Assembly (NCBI RefSeq): GCF_019649055.1
Contig: NW_026570239.1
Coordinates: forward strand, 1,423,529-1,487,528
Reading direction: 5' to 3'
DNA from: Paramacrobiotus metropolitanus
Taxonomy: Eukaryota > Tardigrada > Eutardigrada > Parachela > Macrobiotidae
Length of the DNA: 64,000 nt
The notes under the pieces were generated by a model, which was given only the letters and a program-made list of their open reading frames with translations, was not told the origin of the DNA and did not search any database. Positions 44,031-53,935 of this stretch are shown here, in pieces (the stretch's first letter is position 1; each line of letters opens with the position of its first letter). A program made the position numbers and the translations under genes.

Positions 44031-44248
44031 ATGAAAAACAGCGCCAAAAAGAGTTTGGGCCTAAGAACTTCCGAACCGCGTGAGTTGTACATTGTATATT
44101 AATAGTCAGCGAGCTCACGAATTTAACAAAGAGGTCCGTGCAGATACCGCTCGCAGCAGAACGATCAATGGTTAAGCTGCCAAACATTAATTGCTAACTT
44201 TCCGCTGTAAAATCGATTGTGGTTTATTTCTGTTGTTTACGGCCTATG

Positions 44249-44897
44249 TAGAGATGGCAACGGCCGGCTAAACGGCTGACCTTTTGGCTGACGGCCGGCT
44301 GAAGCCCTTAGCCGGCTAAACTATCGCGGCTGAAAGTCTCAGCCGGCTAAAGCGGCATACGAAATTTCCCAGCCGGCTGGCCGCCGGCTAAGCCGGTTAA
44401 GTAAAATTTCGGCAAAAAAATTAATTTTTTTCAAAAAAAGTTCGAACCACTAACAGGCATCGTCGTGGTGAGGCAGAAAAGTTAACAAGAAGTTTTGTTG
44501 CCACTGCCAGAAAAAAATTTTTTAGCAATTTTGATGCAACAATAATTGAGTAGTCAATAGTTATCCGGGGATTCCTGTCCAAATGTGTAGGAGCGGGCCA
44601 CGATGTCAGGTGAAGAGAACGGAGATTTTATCGTGATCACCATGTTTAAGCTGTTCTGCACACGAAGGCGACTTAAATAGGCGCAAACTTGAAGCACCAA
44701 GTGACTCGGTGGCACAATTATTGCCGCGGTGGCTAAAGTGGTACGACAATGCCACCGTTCAAGCTGCTTCTGCCGAGTCGGCCGCCGGCTTAGCCGCAGC
44801 TGGCTGATGCTCTCAGTCGGCTTAAGCAGCCGGCCTGAGATCGGCTATGGCTTGTAAAAATCCTCGGCCGGCTCTCGGCCAGCCGCTGCCATCTCTG
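44249..44897. mobile_element. hAT-like non-autonomous element, 649 bp
   Basis: Flanked on both sides by GGCCTATG (44241-44248 and 44898-44905), an exact 8-bp target duplication. Termini TAGAGATGGCAACGG and CCGCTGCCATCTCTG are inverted. Each end is packed with degenerate GCCGGCTAA subrepeats (44260-44400 and 44770-44880). No coding. The 8-bp duplication and the (T/C)AGAGATGG end are typical of hAT elements. Confidence 0.88.
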
Positions 44898-45057
44898 GGC
44901 CTATGACAGCGCTTAATTTGTAACAGAACTAATTTAGTATAAGAATAGTTAGAATTTTAAACGGCGATATGTGGCTAAATTGGTAAATTTCCTATGCAAC
45001 GCTTGCAGCCGCAGACACAATGGTGTACGTGTGCAGGGGCACTTTGCAGTGCCGAAA

Positions 45058-46080
45058 CTAATGGAAGTTAGCGATGTTACGCTAACTTCGTTTAACGCGG
45101 TGAGAGAAACGCCGGCCAGACATGATTAATTTTCTCATTTATTTAGAACAGCGATGAATAGTGGAAATCATCATTCTTCAACTGACTCCTTCTTTATTGG
45201 GCAAAAGGCCATCAACATAACAAAATATGCATTCGCGTAATACTACGTAAGATGATTTGAATTTAAACGTTAAAGAAACAACCGAAATCGTTAGCGCCGT
45301 CTGGCCGTTTAGGTCGCATATTCATAGTGCCCAAAACAGCAGCAGCATTTCCTTTAACAACTGCCAGACTAAGTCTCTGCTTTAAAAATGCAGTAGAGCG
45401 GGGTTCTACTGTTCAAGTTCTTCTTCAACTTGACTTGCTGGACAATCATATCCTCATCGGACTTCGCCGAATCCATTATGCGCACCAGCGTACTGCCTGC
45501 CTGTTCCTATCTCGCACCACCTGCCTGTTTACTCAAAGATCCGGCTGGGGATTGCCTGATTCTCAGTTTGCGTTGTATCGCTTGATGTTAACTTGTCATT
45601 TTAACTTTGTGATGCGCACCGAATTGTACAAGTGGAAATTATATTGCTATAAACGTTGCACGTGACCTTTGGAATTTAAGATCACCCGCCTTCCCATCCT
45701 TTGTTCTACTGCTATTGTACTTAACGTTTATAATGTCGGACTTAAGCTACGTTTTCTTTCTGAGGAAGTTTATTAAAGGTCTGTCCTCACTCGCGCAGCT
45801 CTCTCGCACAATGGTACGCATAGAACCGCACCGAAAGTAGCCGCACACGCAACATCCTGGCCACGCATCAGGATTCAACTCCCTGGACACGAATCAGGGA
45901 GTACACCTGGCCACGCATCAGGCGTTAGAATCGCGCAGTCGCTCGCAAAAACGCCCCTTCCGGTGACCGTGCATATTTTGACGTTTGAAGTTTCCACGAG
46001 ACTCCGCTGTCGGGCTGAGGCAGGCCAATTGCCCCAACACCCGTCGGCGTTTCTCGATCGTTGCCGTTAACTACTATATA
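45058..46080 (+). mobile_element. 1 kb non-autonomous derivative of the YR retrotransposon family
   Basis: 45058-45130 matches the A repeat (ATGGAAGTT...GTTTAACGCG-TGAGAGAAAC, ACGCCGGCCAG). 45780-46080 matches the region just after the recombinase gene (CACTCGCGCAGCTCTCTCGC, GGTACGCA-AGAACCGCACCG, three hairpins, TTTCCACGAGACT, GCCCCAACAC, GGCGTTTC). Gag, RT and YR are absent; the 650 bp between are unrelated to the long element. The termini and hairpins are what is kept, as expected of a copy mobilised in trans. Confidence 0.75.
45854..45924 (+). promoter_or_regulatory. three-hairpin array of the YR family, divergent copy
   Basis: Hairpins at 45854-45874 (ATCCTGG, CCACGCA, TCAGGAT), 45880-45900 (TCCCTGG, ACACGAA, TCAGGGA) and 45904-45924 (CACCTGG, CCACGCA, TCAGGCG; one mispair). 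Same stem-loop design as 282-417, in the sense orientation of this copy. Confidence 0.75.
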
Positions 46081-46199
46081 AATGCTAGTAGCTGAACATA
46101 TTCACTTTCATTACGCTGTCACTAGCATTGATGTGGTTCTGATTTCTTCACGCACAGTAATAGCAAATTTGTATACAGACCGCTAAAATTATTCGAAGA

Positions 46200-46585
46200 G
46201 TCCCAGCAGCTGCCAACTAGTATTAATAAAGCAGATTAAAGGTGAAACAGGACATTACAAATCAGAAAAAGTCGTAAGGTGTACAGTACAAAAGGTATAA
46301 ATTAACCGAAGTAGTTAATAAAATGTTAAAGAAAAGCATTTTCATAAGAGTTGATTATATTATTTATACTAGCCAGTTAGTCCCGAGAATAGTGAGTCCA
46401 GGCCGGTTTTGCGGTGACTCAACGGTATTTACAAGCTCGTCCGGAAAGATAAACAAAGATGTAGTATACCCGGTCTCGGGAAGTTAATTTCACTGAAAGA
46501 TACAAGTAAGACTTTTTTTCAGTATGCTATACACATACAAGTATGTTGTACATGTACATAAGTATATCGCACCTGCCCTTGGTAC
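46200..46585 (+). repeat. duplicated segment shared with 28920-29330
   Basis: See 28920-29330 for matching landmarks. Confidence 0.75.
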
Positions 46586-47451
46586 CTACTCTTTATTCGA
46601 TGAACATGATCAATACTTCTCAGAGTACAATTCTTGCATTTTTTGTTTTAATGACAATGCAGATACAGACTGCGTGTAATATTCAAAAATTAACCAAACC
46701 TAAAAGACGGAGGATGAAAGCAATGTAAGCGAAAATCACGATTTCCACATTCCACGCACGCTAGACATCTGGTTGAATGGCAAAAACTTGGGGTAATACT
46801 TGTATGCCCTTGGCCCCTTGTATATTGAACATGTACATGTCGTGCATTATGTACACGTGGTTTTGACATAATTGACAACATACCGTAAAAGCAATATGCA
46901 CATGTACATTCACGTTCATGATTCCGTTGCGTGTTCCTTGTGCGTTTTAAGTTTCGGTGAATGTACCGTAGCTGAGTAGTAGTAGTTCAGTAAATGTACC
47001 GTTGTTGGGTAGCCGGCTAACCGGAGGTCGATAATTGCGGTGCCGTTTGCATTCCACTCATCGGCAATCTTGCTGCTAACTGCACGACGATCGATTGCTT
47101 GCTGCGCCGTATTCTCCTGCAGCATCCAACTGGCGCACATGGTCTATGTTAAACGAGAAGCACTAAGAAGGGCACTGTACAACAGCTCTATGTGAGTCAA
47201 AGAGATCCACGTTAACTTTCACAACCATACATCAGCCAATGGTTCGCTGCATTCCTCCATGACAGAAATGCGGCCAAAAGTTCGTGTTTTCTGTGCAATA
47301 ATGTGCAGCCGACAACGTCAACTCGCGTAGCAATCTTTGGCCAAAGAGCTGCTGAATTTTTCGCTGTTATACAATCTTCTTGAAAGTCTGGAGTAATTTC
47401 CTTGCGCGGCCTGTTTTTATACTGTATACTGTCATTCCTTCATATTTTATA
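46586..47451. other. upstream flank of the serpin gene
   Basis: No gene recognised; presumably contains the serpin promoter or an upstream signal-peptide exon that I could not identify. Confidence 0.4.
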
Positions 47452-48295
47452 ATGTTCTGTTGCTGGCAAACTCCCGAACTCCCTCTCGACAGCGAATATC
47501 CATCGGATTCTCGCTATAGTCCATACTGTAAAGAGTACGCGAGATTGTCGCATAATTTATATGTGAAGTATTTGCTGCCAAACCATGGATTCGTCCGCAA
47601 TATGGTGCTTTCTCCGTTGTGCGCTGAGATCGCGCTGCTTATGCTGCATGCCGGTGCTGAAGATGAGGCAAAACAGGAAATTGCGGAATTGCTAGGTGCA
47701 GATCCAGTTCTGCTAGCGGAGAGATTGTGTTCTGACTTGTCCATTCTAAAGATAAGAGAAGACCACGACTGCCAGCCTGATAATCCCGAGGGTAATAATT
47801 ACTACAGATACTTTGGCCAAATCAATTCCCGAGTTTCTAACATTTCTTATAGATTTCAGGTTCGCGTAGTCATTTTAAGGGATTTGTGTTACATGAGACG
47901 AAGTTACCCTGGCACTGTTGTGCACGACCTTGGTAAACCATGTAGAGAAAAATGGACGGATAATCTTCGAAATTTGCATTTAAGTGAACATCATTGTGGA
48001 GAATGTTTGTACATAAGCGGAAGTTCCAAGATTTCCTCAATTATATATTCACTTTTATGTAAAATGTATTTAAAATTTGAAAAGAACGCCAGAACCGTAG
48101 CCCGGTGTGAGAAAGCTCTTCATAAGATTGTGCGTTTAAGTGCAAAATTCGGCACCTGCGGCACGTTTTGTACCAAAGAAAAAAACTGGGTCATTTTTTT
48201 CCTTCCTGTAGTCACGGTAGACATCTGTATACAGGCTGTAGAAAACCATGTAGTCCTTCCGGTAGTCACCTGGCTTCTTAGGTTTTCTTAGGATG

Positions 48296-48610
48296 TATAC
48301 AGGGTGTCTACAATGGTGTCTACAGGTTGTCTACGGATGTCTACCGGTGTATACATGCAACCCTCCTTAGGTTCAGCTGGATGCTGTGCCTGTTTACACC
48401 CGTAGACACTCTTTGACAGTCCATAGTCATCGGCGTGACACTATGTAGACATGTATACTTCCTGTGCAGACAGGATCTACAGGATGTCACTGCAGTGACT
48501 ACCGTAGGTCTACAGATGGCTACATGTGTCAACAGCGGTGACACCGGTCGGGAACAAAAACTTAACAGTGTCTACATGGTGTCTACAAGTTGTCTACAGT
48601 GACTACAAGA
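48296..48610. repeat. degenerate short tandem repeat in the serpin intron
   Basis: Units of the type GGTGTCTACA recur about every 12-14 bases, mostly as GTGTCTAC, TTGTCTAC, ATGTCTAC and GTGTATAC. Confidence 0.6.
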
Positions 48611-48937
48611 AGAAAAAACACGTTCCATTTTTTTTCTTTGGTACGAAACGTTCCATATATAAATTCGGAGTGGATCTGTCAATCGCGAGCGCACCCGGAC
48701 AATTGGGAGTGTAATATTTCGCCGCACTCAAACTCGACGCGGGACTTTTCGCCGCGAAGACATTTCGTCACCGGATATTCGGACGCTTGGATAATTCGGT
48801 TTGGGACTTTATGTTTTGAGGCATTTTAACTGTGCGACATTTCGACGCAAGACGCCTGGTCGCGGACAATTCCTCTTGGGACTTTTCGAACGATGCGACT
48901 AATCCCCGCAAAATAATCAGCCGCGCTTAATTTTCAC

Positions 48938-49394
48938 TACTTCGCTTTGCCCATTATTTTAATCAGTACCGCTTTAGGGATCAATATATTAATCACTTTT
49001 ACTGCATAGATGCAGTGCTGGTCTTACTGCATAGATTGCACACTGATAAGCTTCGTAGGCTGCATAGACTGAATGGTGATGCATAGACTGCATTTCAGTC
49101 AGCCGTGGTTGTTCATGTAGCCGCCCGCCACAGAGGCTCTCAGTTCGGTAAAGTGATTAATATATTGATCCCTAAAGTGGTACGAGGACATTTGGGTGCT
49201 GTGAACATACCCTGCACGATTAGGCTGCGATGAACAGCCGCCTAAATTTATAGCCGTTTGCATTCAGACTGTGATATCAGTAGCGTTGCGAGCTACGGCT
49301 AACCAGCTGTTCATCGCAGCCTAATCGAGCAGGGTATGTTCACAGCACCCAAATGTCCTCGTACTGATTGAAATAATGGGCAAGGCGAAGTAGT
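48938..49394. mobile_element. three stacked foldback MITEs
   Basis: The outer arms (48938-48966 and 49364-49394, ACTTCGCTTTGCCCATTATT and complement) are split by two TA-bounded elements. One is 48969-49180 (ends CGCTTTAGGGATCAATATAT and complement). The other is 49183-49361 (ends CGAGGACATTTGGGTGCTGT and complement, same family as 19647-19827). The two inner elements share one TA at 49181-49182. Confidence 0.8.
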
Positions 49395-49540
49395 TTTTTT
49401 TCAGTTTTTTTAGGCCTGTTCTTAGTTTTTCTTAGGTTTCTTATTCCTTCTTAAACTTTCTTAGGTCGCCTTATTTTTTCCTAGGTTTTCTTAGGTTTCC
49501 TAAGTTTTTTTGGTTTCTTAGGATTCTTAGGTTTTCTTAG

Positions 49541-49693
49541 TGCAGTGTATGATGTTGCTAAGTGCAAAAGGTCATGAATTGTGGTGTTCGTTAATACTGA
49601 TGATTTAGTACGATTACCAGCTGGGTACGAGAATCTGAGACTTTGTGCTATTACTGTATCATTATCATATTAAAGCGTATTACATATACGACA
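49541..49693 (+). repeat. 5' LTR
   Basis: TGCAGTGTATGATGTTGC start, ACGACA end. Two substitutions against the 3' LTR. Confidence 0.93.
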
Positions 49694-49726
49694 TTGGCGT
49701 GAAGGCGGTATTACTCAAGCGAGTGT

Positions 49727-50593
49727 ATGCCCGGATCGCTCGATACATCCACGTCGACTTTTGATACTTCCCCAGTGACTGCTGCAAAGGAAAAAGCCCA
49801 GAACTTAATCCGTTTCAATCCGGATCAGATTGAATGGACATCCTGGAAGTCCCTCCTCAAAAACTACCTGTCCCTCACAGAGACTACAGCTGCGAAGCAG
49901 AAGGAGGTGCTGATTAACAGCCTGGAATTGCGCGCCTTCCAGGATGTTGTCAGCGCTTGCCGACCAAAAGACCCAACCGAATTCACGTATGTGAGCTGCT
50001 AAAGAAGCTCGATGACATATACATCAAGGTGACCTGCCAGACGACTGAATGGGCAACATTCTTTCGCACTCGTCAGCAAAGCTAGCCAGTCCCTGGTGCA
50101 GTTCTCGAACGAACTGCGGAACAGAACTTACATCTGCAAGTTCCCGGGAGGCATTCTGGAGGATTTGCTCAGCGCCGTATTTGTGGCGGTAGTGCACAGC
50201 GATACGACGAGAAGACACCTTATGTCACAAGAGCTCAAATCGTTTGATGAAACACTGCACCTCGCTAGAAGGTTTGAAACGGGACAGGAGCAAGAGAAGA
50301 TGAACAATAACTTGGAGGAGGACATTCCCACGGTAAAGGTCATCCGGAAAGCAGGAAAAGGCAATGCTGCCAGACAGCCGAGCCCACGGAAGATGAAGGC
50401 CTGTTACCGATGTGGTGGGACGAATCACGATCAAGCGGACTGCAAATTTCGCAGTCAGCCTTGCCGGAAATGTGGTAAGGATGGACATATTGCAAAAGTT
50501 TGCAGATCCGGAGCGGCAAAGGGAAGGGGAACCCAGCGACGCAGTGGCAGAGTGGAAGCCGTCTACGACGTGCTTAAAACCACCACTGGATAA
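49727..50593 (+). pseudogene. Gag of the Ty3/gypsy element, two frameshifts
   Basis: Frame 1 (49727-50002) starts MPGSLDTSTST and covers the first capsid part (FNPDQIEWTSWKSLL). Near 49990 the reading moves to ELLKKLDDIYIKV and TEWATFFRTRQQS, and near 50085 to frame 3 (ASQSLVQFSNELRNRTYICKF), which runs to 50593. The end has two CCHC zinc knuckles, CYRCGGTNHDQADC and CRKCGKDGHIAKVC, that would bind element RNA. Confidence 0.85.
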
Positions 50594-50605
50594 GGGGATC
50601 CCATC

Positions 50606-52470
50606 ATGGTGCATTTAACGGTCTGCCGACGGTCAGTTGCGTTTGAACTGGATACGGGATCGGCGAAGACCATTGCCACCAGGAAGATGTGGATCGAACT
50701 GAAACGACCAGACCTGTTCCCGTGCGACTTGAAGCTTCGTAGCTTCTCAGGACATGAAATTCCTGTCCTTGGAGCTTGCTATGTGGGAGTGAAGCGCGAC
50801 GGGAGCAGTGAAGAACGGTTGATGGAACTCATTGTGGTGGAGGAGGGCACGAACGTCCTGGGAAGGGACTGGATCACCGCGCTCAACCTCCAACACCACA
50901 AGATGTCTGAACTGGCGATTGGTCAGGTGCAAAAAGAAAGGTCACTGGAAGCCATACTGAAAGAGAACAAGAATCTTTTTTGGGAAGAACTTGGATGCTG
51001 CCGGACGTTCCAGGCGCATCTACACCTGAAACCGGATGCATTGCCGAAGTACTGCAAGCCACGCCCCGTGCCCTTTGCGCTACGAGAGCCCGTGGAGAGG
51101 GACATTGAGCGCCTGGAGAGATTGGGCGTCCTGGAACGGATCGAGCGATCGGCATGGGCGGCGCCAATAGTGGTGGTGCGGAAGCAAGGCGGAGCAGTGA
51201 GGATATGCGCGGACCTGAGCACCGGGCTCAACGATGCCCTGGATGTGCAGCGGTATCCACTGCCCAGGCCGGACGAGTTGTTCGCCATACTCAATGGCGG
51301 TGAGGAATTCACAACGATTGACATGTCACGATGCATATCACCAAATGCCACTGGACGAACCGAGCCGTGAGTTAGTTGCGATAAACACGCATCGCGGACT
51401 GTATCGCTACACGCGACTGTTGTTTGGAGTGGCTGCAGCACCCAGCATTTTCCAACAGATGATGGAAGAACTGCTGAATGGCATCCGGTACGTCGCTGTG
51501 TACATGGACGACATAATAATCACAGGCAAAACACGGCGGGAGCACCTTGCGAATCTGGCCGAAGTAGCCGAACGAATGAACCGACAAGGATTCACCCTGA
51601 AACATCAGAAGTGCAACTTCCTTCAGCTGTCGGTAGAATACTTGGGATTCGTGGTTGACAAAAACAGCCGACAAGTGTCCGAAATAAAGATTCGCGCGAT
51701 AATGGAAATGCCAGCACCGGTGGACGTCGCCCAGGTGCGATCCTTCCTGGGAATGATCAAACATTACGGCAGGTTCATTCACCAGCTGGCGACTAAGACG
51801 TACTGCCTCAACGCCCTGCTAAAAGTGGACGTCAAGTGGGAATGGTCAGGAGAATATGATGGTGCATTCCGCAGCCTGAAGGCGGAGCTGGCACAGGCTA
51901 CAATGCTGGTGCATTACGATCCTGCGAAGCCGCTAATCCTCGCAGCGGATGCGTCGCAGCACGGGATCGGAGCGGTTATCAGCCACCGCGGACCGAGCGG
52001 AGAAGACCAGCCCATTGCCCATGCATCAAAGACGTTGATGCAAACTGAACAGTGGTACGCGCAGATAGAGAAAGAGGCGTTGGTTTTAGTCTTCGGTGTG
52101 AAGCAGTTGGACCAGTACCTGGCAGGTCGGGAGTTCACACTCGTTACTGACCACAAGCCGTTGGTCACGGTGTTCGGCCGGAAAACTGGAATCCCTGCGG
52201 TATCTGCCAACCGCCTCTAGCGGTGGGCCATTGCACTCATGGTATATACCTTCACCATCGAGTACCGGTCCACCGATGACTTCGGACAGGCTGACGGATT
52301 TAGCCGGCTCCCCCTGCACTCGAAGGACATCTTCGATGCCAATGATTGGGAATGCACGAAGCCATACATGCCGTCCAGATGGAAGTGTTGCGTGAGACAC
52401 CGGTGGACGCGAAGCAGATCGCCAGTGAAACTGGTAAGGACGGTGTGTTAGCGCGCTGCCGTCACCTGGT
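50606..52470 (+). pseudogene. Pol part 1: aspartic protease, reverse transcriptase, RNase H
   Basis: Protease active site is ELDTGSAKT with the partner loop NVLGRDW. The RT begins at PRPVPFALREPVE. A frameshift near 51330 moves from FTTIDMSRC to the frame of ACHDAYHQMPL. The polymerase box is YMDD (VAVYMDDIII) and the RNase H carries ILAADASQHGIGAV, EKEALVLVF and TDHKPLV. At 52218-52220 a TAG replaces the usual Gln codon in the ANRLxRWAI stretch. A further frameshift follows near 52350. Non-functional as read. Confidence 0.9.
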
Positions 52471-52479
52471 GCTAACTGG

Positions 52480-53757
52480 ATGGCCAGACAAAGCGGCGCC
52501 GGAAATCCAACCATACCACCGACGGCGGCTTCTGCTGTCCGTGGTTGCTGGGTGTGTCCTGTGGGAGTGAGGACGGTCATTCCGACGTCCCTCCAGCCAG
52601 CGCTGTTGAAACACCTGCACGCGACACATGCCGGCATGGTGCGCATGAAGGCTGAGGCCAGAAGTCATTTCTGGTGGCCTGGGTTGGACGCTGACATCGA
52701 GCGACTAGCGAAGAATTGCCCTGCTTGCACTATGGCTGCAAAAGAAACGCCGAAAGTGCCGTTGCAGCAGTGGCCAGTTGCCGAGAATCCGTGGCAGCGC
52801 GTGCATATGGACTTCGCGGGCCCGCTCCATAACGAGATGTTTCTCGTGATTGTGGACAGCTTCTCTAAGTGGCCGGAAGTCGTCAAGATGCGGCGGACTC
52901 AGTCCGGCGACGTGATTGCCGTGCTGGAGCACTTGTGTGGCCGTTACGGATACCCGAAGCAGCTGGTGACGGATAATGGGCCGCAGTTCACCAGTGCCGA
53001 GTTTGCAGACTACTGCAAAGCAAACGGGATTGCACACCTGCGCACGGCGCCTGGACACCCGCAATCGAACGGGCAGGCGGAACGTTATGTCGGCGCATTC
53101 AAGGACGCCATGACAAAGATGTTGGCCGACAACCGTGCCAACATCGACGATGCACTGCGGAAATACCTATTCAGGTATCGTACGACACCGCGAGCCACCA
53201 CTGGAAGTTCGCCCGATGAGCTATTCCTCAAGCGCCGAATGCGCACAGCGCTGGATTTGGTACATCCATACGCGAACGAGACACGGCAAGCCAACATGGA
53301 CCGTCATAAACGTAACTTCGATCAGCATGCCAAAGCGAAAAACTTCCATGGCGGACAGCTGGTGTTAGTACGTGATTTCCGCCACGGTCCTAAAACCCAT
53401 TGGACGCCCGGCCAGCTGCGGTCGAAGAAAGGAAACCGCCAGTGGACAGTTACTGTTGATGGCCAAGAGTGGTTCCGCCACGAAGACCAGATCAGGCCAC
53501 GTGAATGGTGTACTGCAGCTGAGCCCAACGACGTTACATCGCCAACAGTGCCAAAGGCGATGATATCGGAAATGCCACAGCGTGACGAGCAACCTGCCAT
53601 AGCGGAGCCTGTCATCCGACCACAGCCGGAGCCAGCTCCGAACACAGAACTTCCCCAAGCGGTTGTGCCTGCCGCAGCGAATCCTGCTCCTCCATTGCGT
53701 GTGTCAGCGAGAGCGAATAAGGGAGTCGAGCCAATACGTTACGGATATACAAAATAA
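52480..53757 (+). CDS. Pol part 2: integrase of the Ty3/gypsy element
   Basis: Open to the stop at 53757. The zinc-binding H-H-C-C is present (HLHATHAGM ... CPACT). The catalytic triad is complete: Asp in HMDFAGPL, Asp in VTDNGPQF, Glu in SNGQAERYV. A C-terminal SH3-like region follows (QLVLVRDFRHGP ... GPKTHWTPGQL) and then a Pro/Ala-rich tail. No chromodomain is evident. The preceding frame is broken, so it would not be made from an intact Pol. Confidence 0.92.
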   Translation: MARQSGAGNPTIPPTAASAVRGCWVCPVGVRTVIPTSLQPALLKHLHATHAGMVRMKAEARSHFWWPGLDADIERLAKNCPACTMAAKETPKVPLQQWPVAENPWQRVHMDFAGPLHNEMFLVIVDSFSKWPEVVKMRRTQSGDVIAVLEHLCGRYGYPKQLVTDNGPQFTSAEFADYCKANGIAHLRTAPGHPQSNGQAERYVGAFKDAMTKMLADNRANIDDALRKYLFRYRTTPRATTGSSPDELFLKRRMRTALDLVHPYANETRQANMDRHKRNFDQHAKAKNFHGGQLVLVRDFRHGPKTHWTPGQLRSKKGNRQWTVTVDGQEWFRHEDQIRPREWCTAAEPNDVTSPTVPKAMISEMPQRDEQPAIAEPVIRPQPEPAPNTELPQAVVPAAANPAPPLRVSARANKGVEPIRYGYTK

Positions 53758-53782
53758 ATTTTTTTTTATCGGGGGAAGGAGA

Positions 53783-53935
53783 TGCAGTGTATGATGTTGC
53801 TAAGTGCAAAAGGTCATGAATTGTGGTGTGCGTTAATACTGATGATTTAGTACGATTACCAGCTGGGTACGAGAATCTGAGACTTTGTGCTATTACTGTA
53901 TCATTATCATAATAAAGCGTATTACATATACGACA
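53783..53935 (+). repeat. 3' LTR
   Basis: Matches 49541-49693 except at two positions; followed directly by CTTAG. Confidence 0.93.

Larger units (their letters stand above)
49541..53935 (+). mobile_element. complete Ty3/gypsy LTR retrotransposon, degenerate coding region
   Basis: 153-bp LTRs at 49541-49693 and 53783-53935 begin TG and end CA. They differ at two positions by eye. CTTAG flanks both sides (49536-49540 and 53936-53940), the 5-bp target duplication. A purine tract (GGGGGAAGGAGA) precedes the 3' LTR, and a TGGCGTGAAGGCGG stretch two bases after the 5' LTR may be the primer site. Order is Gag, protease, RT, RNase H, integrase. There are at least four frameshifts and one nonsense codon despite the near-identical LTRs. 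Confidence 0.95.

Noticed and set aside
45327-45665. 112-codon frame inside the YR derivative
   Set aside because: No similarity to Gag, RT or YR and no domain; probably chance.
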